Source: Isochrysis galbana
Lineage: Eukaryota > Haptophyta > Isochrysidales > Isochrysidaceae
Direction: 5' to 3'
Assembly (NCBI GenBank): GCA_018136815.1
Contig: CM030931.1
Coordinates: forward strand, 2,533,801-2,597,800
DNA length: 64,000 nt
Shown: positions 41,559-51,562 of the stretch, piece by piece
How positions within the stretch are numbered: position 1 is the first letter of the stretch
Layout of the letters: every line of letters begins with the position of its first letter
The notes under the pieces: model-generated
Told to the model about the DNA's origin: nothing
What the model saw: only the letters and a program-made list of their open reading frames with translations
Database searches by the model: none
Made by a program: the position numbers and the translations under genes

Positions 41559-44500
41559 ATGCTCGTGCTGGGCGCGCTCCTATGCTCGAGCGCCGAGGCG
41601 GTGCTCACGCCCGTGGGTGGGCTGGCGAGGCCACCCGTTCATCGCGTCGGCGCCGTCACCATGCAGACCGTCTCCAACCGCGAGAGGCTCATCGAGGAGA
41701 TCAGCTCGTATGAGAGTGAGGTCAGGGCCGATGCCAACCGCCGGGCAATCTTCTCTGCTGTGGCCGCGGGCGCGATCGGCACTCTCGGTGGAGGCAAACT
41801 TGGTGCTGTAGACCCGAGCATCAAGGCCATTAAGACCGTGCTCAGCGAAAAGGAGAAGGAGCTCAAGTCCACTAGCCAACAGGTCCAAGAAAAGGAGGCT
41901 AAGCTCAAGTCGCTCGCTGACCGCACTGCAGCTGCCGAGGCGGAGGTGATGAACGCCGAGCAGAAGATTGTGGAGGCTGAGAAGCGTCTCGCGGATACCA
42001 AGATCATGATCACTCAGAAGGCACAAGGTGACGTGGCAGCCCTTGAGCGTGAGTACTCTGCTAGGGTGAAGTCGGCGGAGGAGGCCAAGAAGTCAGCAGA
42101 GGAGGCCAAGTCTGCTGCCGAGAATGAGAAGGCATCCCTCTTGGAGGCCATGAAGATCGCAAACGACGAGAAAATGGCGCTTGATAACGAGAAAAAGATC
42201 ATCGAGGAGGAAAAGAAGACTGCTGAGGCGATGCTTCAGACCCTCCAGACTCAGCTCAAAGATGCCGAGAACCGTTTCAAGTTGGCCGAGGAGCGTGCTA
42301 TCGCCGCTGAGACGAAGCTTGCTGAGGCGTCTCAGGCGCTCGCTCAGGCGACAGAGGCGACGGAGCGGGAGCGCGAGGCTGTCGGACGGGAAATGGCAGC
42401 TCGCGAGGCCGCGGAGCGCGAGGCAGCAAACGCCCGTGATGCGGCGGCCCGTGAGGCAGCCTTTGCCCAAGAAGCCACCCAATCTCGTGAGGCAGCAACA
42501 CGTGAGGCGGCAGCAGCACGCGAGGCAGCGGCCCGTGAGGCAGCCGCCGCTCAAGAGGCCACCAAAGCCCGCGAGGCGGCGGCTCGCGAGGCGGCCGCGG
42601 CCCGTGAGGCGGCGGCCCGTGAGGCAGCCACCGCCCAAGAGGCAACTCGTGAGGCCGCTGCTTCCCGCGAGGCGGCTGCCCGTGAGGCAGCGGCGGCGCG
42701 CGAGGCGCTAGCACGAGCCAACAGCGGCTCCACTTCGCAAGCATCGTCTTCTCTTGCTTCTGTGCCGCTCTCGCAGTTTGCTAGTTCGATTCCTCAGATT
42801 GATTCGACGGCCCTGAACCTCCCGATCATTGGCGGTCTTGCAGCTGCGACTCTCGGTGAAGCTGCCGCACTGATCGGCGCGAATGCCCAAATCTCCGGAC
42901 TCAAGGCGCAAGCCGATGCTGACCGTGCAGACGCCGACGAAGCAAAGCAGAAGCTCACATTGATGCGTGGCCACGTGGACCAGCTTGCGGAAGAGCTTAT
43001 GCTGCTCGAGAACCAACTCGCCAACGCGCGAGGCCAAGCTTCATCGGCGACGATTACCTCTGCTCCTGCGGTGTCTTCGCCCCCGGCTCCGGTGCCATCC
43101 GCTCCATCTCCTGCTCCCATGACATCCGCTGCACCTGCTCTCTCTCCTGAGGAAGAAGCTAAGCGTCGCTGGCTCGAGCGCAACGCCGCGACATCTACCC
43201 CGAAGTCGGCTCCAACAGCACCAGCTCCATCGCTCGTCTCGCCTCCCGCCGCTCCTACCCCACCCGTGGCAGCTGCCCCATCCCAGCCTGTTCTTTCGGC
43301 TGAAGAGGAGGCCAAGCGACGCTGGCTTGCGCGCCAGGGAGCGCCCTCAACTCCCTCCCGCCCACCTCCCGCGCCATTGTACAATCCACCGGAAACAGTG
43401 CCTGAGGCGTCATACACGCCTGCGCCAGTACCAACGCCGTCGCCGCCGGCTCAGCCTGCCCTCTCCAAGGAGGAGGAAGCCAAGCGTGCATGGCTTGCAC
43501 GCCAGCAAAGCCTGTCGGATCCGCGCCCCTCTCCGTCTCTTTACAGTCCGCCTCCACCGCAGCCTTACGCACCTCCCTCCCCGGTACCCAACAATGAGCC
43601 GGCTCTGTCCAAGGAGGAGGAGGCCAAGCGCGCGTGGCTTGCGCGCCAGGATTCGGGCGCCTCGGGAAGGTCTCGCGCCCCGTACGCCTCCGCGTCCTAT
43701 GATGGCGTCGTATCACCAACAGCGCAGGGAGTCCAGCCAATCACGCCGCCAGGTGCGGTGAGGTCCCGTCTGATTTCGATGTTTGCGGGTGTATCACGAA
43801 CACGCCGCGTCTCGATGATGGCCGGCGATGCTGAGGAGGCGGCGAAGCGCGCATGGCTCGCTCGTCTCGACCAGCCCTCGTGGGGCAAGTCGTCTGCTCG
43901 CGCCGCCACGGTGGCTGCGGCGCCCACTCCCGAGGCGGCCACCGCTCCTGCAGCTGAGAAGAAGATCCCGCTCACCTACGCCGAGTACATGGCTTCCATG
44001 AACCCGCAGCCGGTCGCCGCGCCCGTCGCCGAGCCTGAGGCGCCCGTCGCCGCTCGCATGAGCGAGGAGGAGGCCAAGCGCCGCTGGCTGGCACGCCTGG
44101 ACCAGCCGTCGTGGGGTCCGTCGAACAAGGAGGAGATCGCCAAACGCCGCTGGCTCGCTCGCCTCGACCAGCCCACTTGGGGTCAGAAGCGTGCACCGGC
44201 TGCAGCTGCTGCCGCGGCGCCCGAGCCGGCGTACGCACCGGCGCCCTCACCAGCCAAGATGTCTGAGGAGGTGGCCAAGCGCGCGTGGCTCGCTCGCCTT
44301 GACGAGGACAGCTGGCGCAGGCCCGGCCACGCCGCTGCCGCGGCGCCCGCGTCGATCTCCACTCCGACGTACGAGGCCGCTCCGGCGCGCATGAGCGAGG
44401 AGGAGGCGAAGCGGGCGTGGCTCGCGCGCCTCGACGAGGAGCCCCGCCGCCGCGCCGCCCCCGCCGCCGCCCCGGCGCCCGCCTACTACACCCCCGAGCC

Positions 44501-47500
44501 CGTCGCCGCCGCGCCTGCGATGACGAGCGAGGAGGAGGCTAAGCGCGCGTGGCTCGCGCGCTTGGAGGAGGAGCCTCGTCGGACGCCTTCTACATCGACA
44601 CAGGTGCCGGCCAGTGCTGCTCCAGCTGCACCAGCTCCGTTCTATGCAGCGCCCACGCCAGTCTACCCTTCAGCTTTCACTTCCTCATACCCTGTGTCTC
44701 GGGGTGTTGTGAGCCCTACGCAGCAGCATGCTCGCCCGATGACACCGCCTGGCGCCCTTCGCTCGCGCCGCGTCTCGATGATGGCCGGCGATGCTGAGGA
44801 GGCGGCGAAGCGCGCATGGCTCGCTCGTCTCGACCAGCCCTCGTGGGGCAAGTCGTCCGCTCCCGCCGCCACGGTGGCTGCGACGCCCGCTCCCGAGGCG
44901 GCCGCCGCTCCTGCAGCTGAGAAGAAGATCCCGCTCACCTACGCCGAGTACATGGCTTCCATGAACCCGCAGCCGGTCGCCGCGCCCGTCGCCGAGCCTG
45001 AGGCGCCCGTCGCCGCTCGCATGAGCGAGGAGGAGGCCAAGCGCCGCTGGCTGGCACGCCTGGACCAGCCGTCGTGGGGTCCGTCGAACAAGGAGGAGAT
45101 CGCCAAACGCCGCTGGCTCGCTCGCCTCGACCAGCCCACTTGGGGTCAGAAGCGTGCACCGGCTGCAGCTGCTGCCGCGGCGCCCGAGCCGGCGTACGCA
45201 CCGGCGCCCTCACCAGCCAAGATGTCTGAGGAGGAGGCCAAGCGCGCGTGGCTCGCTCGCCTTGACGAGGACAGCTGGCGCAGGCCCGGCCACGCCGCTG
45301 CCGCGGCGCCCGCGTCGATCTCCACTCCGACGTACGAGGCCGCTCCGGCGCGCATGAGCGAGGAGGAGGCGAAGCGGGCGTGGCTCGCGCGCCTCGACGA
45401 GGAGCCCCGCCGCCGCGCGGCCCCCGCCGCCGCCCCGGCGCCCGCCTACTACACCCCCGAGCCCGTCGCCGCCGCGCCTGCGATGACGAGCGAGGAGGAG
45501 GCGAAGCGCGCGTGGCTCGCGCGCTTGGACGAGCCTCTTCGTCGCGGAGCCCCCTCTCCGTCACCGGCGTACGCCTCGAGCTACACTGCCGCGCCTGCTC
45601 CGGCGCCGGCCTACTACTCCCCGGCACCTGTGGCGTCTGCCCCGGCTTTGTCGAGCGAGGAGGAGGCCAAGCGCGCGTGGCTCGCACGTCTCGACGAGCC
45701 CCTCAAGGGCGGTTCGCGTGGAGTCGTCAGCCCTACGCAGCAGTACGCTCGCCCGATGACACCGCCCGGCGCCTACCGTTCACCACTGATCTCGATGCTC
45801 GCTCGTGCGTCGCGGACGCGCCGCGTCTCGATGATGGCCGGCGATGCTGAGGAGGCGGCGAAGCGCGCATGGCTCGCTCGTCTCGACCAGCCCTCGTGGG
45901 GCAAGTCGTCCGCTCCCGCCGCCACGGTGGCTGCGGCGCCCGCTCCCGAGCCGGCCGCCGCTCCTGCAGCTGAGAAGAAGATCCCGCTCACCTACGCCGA
46001 GTACATGGCTTCCATGAACCCGCAGCCGGTCGCCGCGCCCGTCGCCGAGCCTGAGGCGCCCGTCGCCGCTCGCATGAGCGAGGAGGAGGCCAAGCGCCGC
46101 TGGCTGGCACGCCTGGACCAGCCGTCGTGGGGTCCGTCGAACAAGGAGGAGATCGCCAAACGCCGCTGGCTCGCTCGCCTCGACCAGCCCACTTGGGGTC
46201 AGAAGCGTGCACCGGCTGCAGCTGCTGCCGCGGCGCCCGAGCCGGCGTACGCACCGGCGCCCTCACCAGCCAAGATGTCTGAGGAGGAGGCCAAGCGCGC
46301 GTGGCTCGCTCGCCTTGACGAGGACAGCTGGCGCAGGCCCGGCCACGCCGCTGCCGCGGCGCCCGCGTCGATCTCCACTCCGACGTACGAGGCCGCTCCG
46401 GCGCGCATGAGCGAGGAGGAGGCGAAGCGGGCGTGGCTCGCGCGCCTCGACGAGGAGCCCCGCCGCCGCGCGGCCCCCGCCGCCGCCCCGGCGCCCGCCT
46501 ACTACACCCCCGAGCCCGTCGCCGCCGCGCCTGCGATGACGAGCGAGGAGGAGGCGAAGCGCGCGTGGCTCGCGCGCTTGGACGAGCCTCTTCGTCGCGG
46601 AGCCCCCTCTCCGTCACCGGCGTACGCCTCGAGCTACACTGCCGCGCCTGCTCCGGCGCCGGCCTACTACTCCCCGGCACCTGTGGCGTCTGCCCCGGCT
46701 TTGTCGAGCGAGGAGGAGGCCAAGCGCGCGTGGCTCGCACGTCTCGACGAGCCCCTCAAGGGCGGTTCGCGTGGTGTCGTCAGCCCTACGCAGCAGTACG
46801 CTCGCCCGATGACACCGCCCGGCGCCTTCCGTTCACCACTGATCTCGATGCTCGCTCGTGCGTCGCGGACGCGCCGCGTCTCGATGATGGCCGGCGATGC
46901 TGAGGAGGCGGCGAAGCGCGCATGGCTCGCTCGTCTCGACCAGCCCTCGTGGGGCAAGTCGTCCGCTCCCGCCGCCACGGTGGCTGCGGCGCCCGCTCCC
47001 GAGGCGGCCACCGCTCCTGCAGCTGAGAAGAAGATCCCGCTCACCTACGCCGAGTACATGGCTTCCATGAACCCGCAGCCGGTCGCCGCGCCCGTCGCCG
47101 AGCCTGAGGCGCCCGTCGCCGCTCGCATGAGCGAGGAGGAGGCCAAGCGCCGCTGGCTGGCACGCCTGGACCAGCCGTCGTGGGGTCCGTCGAACAAGGA
47201 GGAGATCGCCAAACGCCGCTGGCTCGCTCGCCTCGACCAGCCCACTTGGGGTCAGAAGCGTGCACCGGCTGCAGCTGCTGCCGCGGCGCCCGAGCCGGCG
47301 TACGCACCGGCGCCCTCACCAGCCAAGATGTCTGAGGAGGAGGCCAAGCGCGCGTGGCTCGCTCGCCTTGACGAGGACAGCTGGCGCAGGCCCGGCCACG
47401 CCGCTGCCGCGGCGCCCGCGTCGATCTCCACTCCGACGTACGAGGCCGCTCCGGCGCGCATGAGCGAGGAGGAGGCGAAGCGGGCGTGGCTCGCGCGCCT

Positions 47501-48839
47501 CGACGAGGAGCCCCGCCGCCGCGCGGCCCCCGCCGCCGCCCCGGCGCCCGCCTACTACACCCCCGAGCCCGTCGCCGCCGCGCCTGCGATGACGAGCGAG
47601 GAGGAGGCGAAGCGCGCGTGGCTCGCGCGCTTGGACGAGCCTCTTCGTCGCGGAGCCCCCTCTCCGTCACCGGCGTACGCCTCGAGCTACACTGCCGCGC
47701 CTGCTCCGGCGCCGGCCTTCTACTCCCCGGCACCTGTGGCGTCTGCCCCGGCTTTGTCGAGCGAGGAGGAGGCCAAGCGCGCGTGGCTCGCACGTCTCGA
47801 CGAGCCCCTCAAGGGCGGTTCGCGTGGAGTCGTCAGCCCTACGCAGCAGTACGCTCGCCCGATGACACCGCCCGGCGCCTACCGTTCACCACTGATCTCG
47901 ATGCTCGCTCGTGCGTCGCGGACGCGCCGCGTCTCGATGATGGCCGGCGATGCTGAGGAGGCGGCGAAGCGCGCATGGCTCGCTCGTCTCGACCAGCCCT
48001 CGTGGGGCAAGTCGTCCGCTCCCGCCGCCACGGTGGCTGCGGCGCCCGCTCCCGAGCCGGCCACCGCTCCTGCAGCTGAGAAGAAGATCCCGCTCACTTA
48101 CGCCGAGTACATGGCTTCCATGAACCCGCAGCCGGTCGCCGCGCCCGTCGCCGAGCCTGAGGCGCCCGTCGCCGCTCGCATGAGCGAGGAGGAGGCCAAG
48201 CGCCGCTGGCTGGCACGCCTGGACCAGCCGTCGTGGGGTCCGTCGAACAAGGAGGAGATCGCCAAACGCCGCTGGCTCGCTCGCCTCGACCAGCCCACTT
48301 GGGGTCAGAAGCGTGCACCGGCTGCAGCTGCTGCCGCGGCGCCCGAGCCGGCGTACGCACCGGCGCCCTCACCAGCCAAGATGTCTGAGGAGGAGGCCAA
48401 GCGCGCGTGGCTCGCTCGCCTTGACGAGGACAGCTGGCGCAGGCCCGGCCACGCCGCTGCCGCGGCGCCCGCGTCGATCTCCACTCCGACGTACGAGGCC
48501 GCTCCGGCGCGCATGAGCGAGGAGGAGGCGAAGCGGGCGTGGCTCGCGCGCCTCGACGAGGAGCCCCGCCGCCGCGCCGCCCCCGCCGCCGCCCCGGCGC
48601 CCGCCTACTACACCCCCGAGCCCGTCGCCGCCGCGCCTGCGATGACGAGCGAGGAGGAGGCGAAGCGCGCGTGGCTCGCGCGGCTTGACCAACCCCCGAC
48701 TGGCCGAGCTGGCTCTGCGACTTTGCCGACGGGCATGGGTGGTGTCGTCGTCTCCACGAACGGCTACACTAGCTCTGTCGAGGACGCCAAGGCCAAGGAG
48801 GAAGCAGCTAAGCGTGCTTGGTTGTCCCGTCTCAATTAG
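41559..48839 (+). CDS. Giant plastid-targeted repeat protein with coiled coil and AKRxWLxRL motifs (candidate scaffold/linker)
   Basis: One open frame of 2,426 codons without an intron, starting at ACCACCATGCTC. MLVLGALLCSSAEA looks like a signal peptide, followed by an Arg/Pro transit-like stretch ending GAVTMQT, together a bipartite leader for a secondary plastid (inference). Residues about 56-85 and 406-440 (LNLPIIGGLAAATLGEAAAL) are hydrophobic and may touch a membrane. Residues 90-270 form a Lys/Glu/Ala coiled coil. Residues 268-384 are EAAxREAAA repeats. From about 530 to the end, about 38 copies of EEEAKRAWLARLDQPSWG or variants sit in Pro/Ala-rich, Tyr-containing linkers. Most are in a 351-residue macrorepeat. 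No catalytic domain is present. Repeated short Trp/Arg helices in disordered linkers are the layout of EPYC1 and of other Rubisco linkers, but there is no sequence identity claim. A structural or light-harvesting-associated scaffold is an alternative. Confidence 0.8.
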   Translation: MLVLGALLCSSAEAVLTPVGGLARPPVHRVGAVTMQTVSNRERLIEEISSYESEVRADANRRAIFSAVAAGAIGTLGGGKLGAVDPSIKAIKTVLSEKEKELKSTSQQVQEKEAKLKSLADRTAAAEAEVMNAEQKIVEAEKRLADTKIMITQKAQGDVAALEREYSARVKSAEEAKKSAEEAKSAAENEKASLLEAMKIANDEKMALDNEKKIIEEEKKTAEAMLQTLQTQLKDAENRFKLAEERAIAAETKLAEASQALAQATEATEREREAVGREMAAREAAEREAANARDAAAREAAFAQEATQSREAATREAAAAREAAAREAAAAQEATKAREAAAREAAAAREAAAREAATAQEATREAAASREAAAREAAAAREALARANSGSTSQASSSLASVPLSQFASSIPQIDSTALNLPIIGGLAAATLGEAAALIGANAQISGLKAQADADRADADEAKQKLTLMRGHVDQLAEELMLLENQLANARGQASSATITSAPAVSSPPAPVPSAPSPAPMTSAAPALSPEEEAKRRWLERNAATSTPKSAPTAPAPSLVSPPAAPTPPVAAAPSQPVLSAEEEAKRRWLARQGAPSTPSRPPPAPLYNPPETVPEASYTPAPVPTPSPPAQPALSKEEEAKRAWLARQQSLSDPRPSPSLYSPPPPQPYAPPSPVPNNEPALSKEEEAKRAWLARQDSGASGRSRAPYASASYDGVVSPTAQGVQPITPPGAVRSRLISMFAGVSRTRRVSMMAGDAEEAAKRAWLARLDQPSWGKSSARAATVAAAPTPEAATAPAAEKKIPLTYAEYMASMNPQPVAAPVAEPEAPVAARMSEEEAKRRWLARLDQPSWGPSNKEEIAKRRWLARLDQPTWGQKRAPAAAAAAAPEPAYAPAPSPAKMSEEVAKRAWLARLDEDSWRRPGHAAAAAPASISTPTYEAAPARMSEEEAKRAWLARLDEEPRRRAAPAAAPAPAYYTPEPVAAAPAMTSEEEAKRAWLARLEEEPRRTPSTSTQVPASAAPAAPAPFYAAPTPVYPSAFTSSYPVSRGVVSPTQQHARPMTPPGALRSRRVSMMAGDAEEAAKRAWLARLDQPSWGKSSAPAATVAATPAPEAAAAPAAEKKIPLTYAEYMASMNPQPVAAPVAEPEAPVAARMSEEEAKRRWLARLDQPSWGPSNKEEIAKRRWLARLDQPTWGQKRAPAAAAAAAPEPAYAPAPSPAKMSEEEAKRAWLARLDEDSWRRPGHAAAAAPASISTPTYEAAPARMSEEEAKRAWLARLDEEPRRRAAPAAAPAPAYYTPEPVAAAPAMTSEEEAKRAWLARLDEPLRRGAPSPSPAYASSYTAAPAPAPAYYSPAPVASAPALSSEEEAKRAWLARLDEPLKGGSRGVVSPTQQYARPMTPPGAYRSPLISMLARASRTRRVSMMAGDAEEAAKRAWLARLDQPSWGKSSAPAATVAAAPAPEPAAAPAAEKKIPLTYAEYMASMNPQPVAAPVAEPEAPVAARMSEEEAKRRWLARLDQPSWGPSNKEEIAKRRWLARLDQPTWGQKRAPAAAAAAAPEPAYAPAPSPAKMSEEEAKRAWLARLDEDSWRRPGHAAAAAPASISTPTYEAAPARMSEEEAKRAWLARLDEEPRRRAAPAAAPAPAYYTPEPVAAAPAMTSEEEAKRAWLARLDEPLRRGAPSPSPAYASSYTAAPAPAPAYYSPAPVASAPALSSEEEAKRAWLARLDEPLKGGSRGVVSPTQQYARPMTPPGAFRSPLISMLARASRTRRVSMMAGDAEEAAKRAWLARLDQPSWGKSSAPAATVAAAPAPEAATAPAAEKKIPLTYAEYMASMNPQPVAAPVAEPEAPVAARMSEEEAKRRWLARLDQPSWGPSNKEEIAKRRWLARLDQPTWGQKRAPAAAAAAAPEPAYAPAPSPAKMSEEEAKRAWLARLDEDSWRRPGHAAAAAPASISTPTYEAAPARMSEEEAKRAWLARLDEEPRRRAAPAAAPAPAYYTPEPVAAAPAMTSEEEAKRAWLARLDEPLRRGAPSPSPAYASSYTAAPAPAPAFYSPAPVASAPALSSEEEAKRAWLARLDEPLKGGSRGVVSPTQQYARPMTPPGAYRSPLISMLARASRTRRVSMMAGDAEEAAKRAWLARLDQPSWGKSSAPAATVAAAPAPEPATAPAAEKKIPLTYAEYMASMNPQPVAAPVAEPEAPVAARMSEEEAKRRWLARLDQPSWGPSNKEEIAKRRWLARLDQPTWGQKRAPAAAAAAAPEPAYAPAPSPAKMSEEEAKRAWLARLDEDSWRRPGHAAAAAPASISTPTYEAAPARMSEEEAKRAWLARLDEEPRRRAAPAAAPAPAYYTPEPVAAAPAMTSEEEAKRAWLARLDQPPTGRAGSATLPTGMGGVVVSTNGYTSSVEDAKAKEEAAKRAWLSRLN
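43803..48710 (+). repeat. 1,053-bp coding macrosatellite
   Basis: The marker CGCCGCGTCTCGATGATGG recurs at 43803, 44766, 45819, 46872 and 47925, giving intervals of 963, 1053, 1053 and 1053 bases. The three full units are almost identical at DNA level including silent sites, and the first is shorter. Each full unit encodes seven AKRxWLxRL motifs and a segment SPTQQYARPMTPPGAYRS followed by ARASRTRRVSMMAG. Recent unequal exchange or gene conversion is the simplest explanation. Confidence 0.95.
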
Positions 48840-49809
48840 GCGCCCCACAATTCGACAAATTGCAGACTTCACATGCGCTGCACGTGTTGTTCAGAGGCGG
48901 AAGTCCCATGCTTTTGATTTGTCTGTGACTTCGCCTTGTGCCTTTTGCTCGTCTTAACGATTTTTGGCCTTCTATGGTTTCCAGGCAATGGACCATTGCA
49001 TGGTATCATCCTAGATGCCCTTGGATGCCAGATCGCCGTTTCTCTATTCGCTCACCCGTACGCTAGTTTGCTGCATGCGCTCCTTGTGGTGATCTCAGGT
49101 CTTCAGGATACTGCGCTTACTGGGCTAGCGTCACTTGGCAAAGTGGTTGGGATGACCGTCTAGATGGATTAAGGGGGAGGGAGTTATTTTCCATGGGAAG
49201 TGAAAGGAGGGGCAGCGCTGCTTGTGTGCTCGCAGGAATGCACTGCGTGAGCCCCCGTTGCTCATGCTGCTTTCTTCTTGGACCAAGGCATGCGAATGCC
49301 ATGGCGTCTCGCTCTTCAATGAAATTTGGGTCTCAACAGCTCATGGCTTGATTTTGCGTCGATGTCTTTCTGCAATGGTAATGGTTGCGATAGGCGCATA
49401 AGCACACACTTTCATTTTGGCTGGACGGTGGGGCGGGAGCTTCTTCTGTTCGGCATCCGCTCGTTGTTTGGGGGCTCATACGTGACGAGGAGGAGGATGT
49501 TGGATTGGTTGTCCCAATGAGCCCACGCTTGATTGAGCGAGGACCTTTGTGATGTCATTTTGGTCGGCCATTATTATGTCTCATTATGTTTACCACTGCT
49601 GCTTATTGCGTCTGAGTTGATTGGCTGTGGGTGCGGAAGATAGACTTACATATGTTCTATTGCTTCCGAACCTGCCGTCACTCAGCTCGCGTCCGAGCAT
49701 TGAGGTCCGGGCCTAGCACTCCTCCCTCGTCCCACCCCGTTCCGCCAACACGGAATGTGCTTATGCTTAGCTTCCCCCACTTAAGACTTACGTTTATATA
49801 CTTGGTTTC
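48840..49809. other. 3' flank of the giant gene
   Basis: T-rich and AT-rich downstream DNA. A 75-codon hydrophobic frame (48936-49163) is open but shows no conserved feature. No further gene recognised. Confidence 0.5.
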
Positions 49810-50759
49810 CATGGAGATGGAGCGCGCCGACGCAGCGGCTCTTCTCCTCTCAAGGCCCCCCGCCGAGGGAGCCTCTGCAGCCCACATGGAGCTGTCGCTG
49901 GTGAAGCGACCGCGCCTACCATCGGATATCGGAGGCCGAGCAGGTGCGTGTGACTCCGGTCGCGCCACACAACCCGCGGCCCCGGCCACACCACACACAG
50001 CAGCCACGCTGTCCCCCCCCCCCCCCCCCATTGCCCATTGCCCATTGGTTGGGCCAGCAGGCTGTGTAGCCCGTAGCCCCCAGACAGACAGATCCAGGCC
50101 CACATGACAGCCACATGGCCGCACCTCCAAAGAGCATACCAGATGGCTGATGGTAGATAGTAGATATAGAGGCCCCTCCCACTCTGGCGACGGCCGCGCT
50201 GCCCCAGCAGCGCGACCCGAGACCGGGTGGCCTTTATGGACACATACCACACTCACACACCATATACGCATTGCTTGCTACATACATACAAAGTGCTTGT
50301 ACAAAGAACTGCCCCAGACACCGGACACCGGTTGCATCCAGTGTTGCGCCGCCAGACGCTCACTCCGACAATCTTCAACTCGAAGAGCGCTCGATCACCA
50401 AGCGCAAGTGCATCCAGGAGGGGACCGACTCGAAGGTTGACAACACGCAGGGCGACGAGCCTGCGCCAAAGCGAACTCTCACGACGTCGTACACTCAAAG
50501 CGCACACACATGCACGTCGCCGCCGCTCTCGACATTCTCATCAAGAGCGCCATCTTGCTCGATGCTCGATGACCCCGACCATGACATGGACATGGAACTG
50601 GTATTCGAAGCAAAGAAGCAAGAGTTACTCAAGCGTTTCGCGTTTCCCCATGGCTCACCCCAATGGAACCACGGTTCCTCTCGCTCATTCAGAAAGCATC
50701 CAATTCCCACGCTCTTGCCCAATCTTAACCTAGCTGCAATTCATCGTCGCAGCAACTGA
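49810..50759 (+). CDS. Tentative small nuclear-type protein gene; 5' end related to 8.9 kb
   Basis: The first part starts with MEMERADAAALLLSRPPAEG and contains a basic MELSLVKRPRLPSD. A likely donor follows at GAGCAG-GTGCGTGT near 49945. The 3' part (about 50325-50759) encodes SITKRKCIQEG, a PAPKR motif, then ELVFEAKKQELLKRFAFPHG and ends RRSN. Both halves have KR-rich nuclear-localisation-like patches. The exact exon join could not be fixed because the candidate donors and acceptors differ in phase. The first ~180 bases and their upstream promoter-like DNA align with 8889-9075, so this may be one of a small family of genes or repeats sharing a 5' end. Confidence 0.35.
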
Positions 50760-51037
50760 ATCCGAATGCCAGCCGGAGGTGCGCTTTCAATCATGTGGCC
50801 TGTGGTCTCCGATCCTCCGATGGCTCATGGATGCTATTCTCCTAGCCGTGCTTTACGCAATCTACTCGGCAACTGCCCATTTCCGTTGTATCGCTTAGTT
50901 AGGCCTCAGCCGGCACTGGACCGGGCAAGCGCCGAAAGTGAACGTATTGGTATTGAGTATCGATCGGCCTTCCAGAACGGGAGAGCATCGCGAACATCTT
51001 CCGACAACTGGGCGTAGAACTAGTGGAGAAGAAGCCG

Positions 51038-51105
51038 GCCTGGGCATGAAGGGTGAAGCCGCCCTGGGCATGAAGGGTGAAGCCGGCCTCCTGGGCATGA
51101 AGATT
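51038..51105 (+). repeat. 24-bp tandem repeat (CTGGGCATGAAG)
   Basis: Three tandem copies of CTGGGCATGAAGGGTGAAGC or a close variant. They are open in several frames, and no host gene is evident. Confidence 0.85.
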
Positions 51106-51204
51106 TCGTTTGTGATGCGCAAATATATGTGTAGCGGATGAACCCCGTCTCAATAATGTGACTAGAACAATAGAAAATAAAACGTTATATGCGAAAACAC
51201 AACT

Positions 51205-51300
51205 AAGTAAAAACAAAAAGGCCGTCTGAATAATGAATAATATTAACCCAGCTGCAATTCATCGTCGCAGCAACCAAAAGTAAAAACAAAAAGGCCGTCT
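51205..51300 (+). repeat. Local duplication of an AAGTAAAAACAAAAAGGCCG segment
   Basis: AAGTAAAAACAAAAAGGCCG at 51205 recurs at 51277. Between them GCTGCAATTCATCGTCGCAG (51251) repeats a segment of the upstream gene's last exon (50731). This is a patchwork of short duplicated pieces. Confidence 0.75.
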
Positions 51301-51562
51301 GGTCCTCTTTCGACGGAACGCGACCTTAGCTCTAGCAACGAGTAGAGGATAGAGGATAGAAAATTTCCCCCCGATAGCTCTCGGGGGCCCCCGATAGCTC
51401 CTAGGGGGCGTTGTCTCCCGGGGTCCTGGGGGGTAACAAAGATATTATTATTTCCAGAGAAGTGGCCGCCCTCGAGCACACCGCAGACTTCCCTCGGCGG
51501 CGCGCGTACGAACGTCTGGCTCCACTCCAGCGCTTCCATCCTCAGTCTCTCTCCTTGGGACG

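Larger units (their letters stand above)
50760..51562. other. Intergenic patchwork upstream of CIR1 gene
   Basis: Besides the short duplications there is a CCCCCGATAGCTC repeat near 51367-51405. No gene recognised. The last bases are the CIR1 leader. Confidence 0.5.

Noticed and set aside
43972-48372. Five sets of repeated minus- and plus-strand frames inside the giant gene (for example MGWSRRASQRR-type)
   Set aside because: They recur exactly with the 1,053-bp unit and are shadows of the plus-strand coding repeat.
48936-49163. 75-codon hydrophobic frame downstream of the giant gene
   Set aside because: No homology pattern and typical of T-rich 3' flanks.
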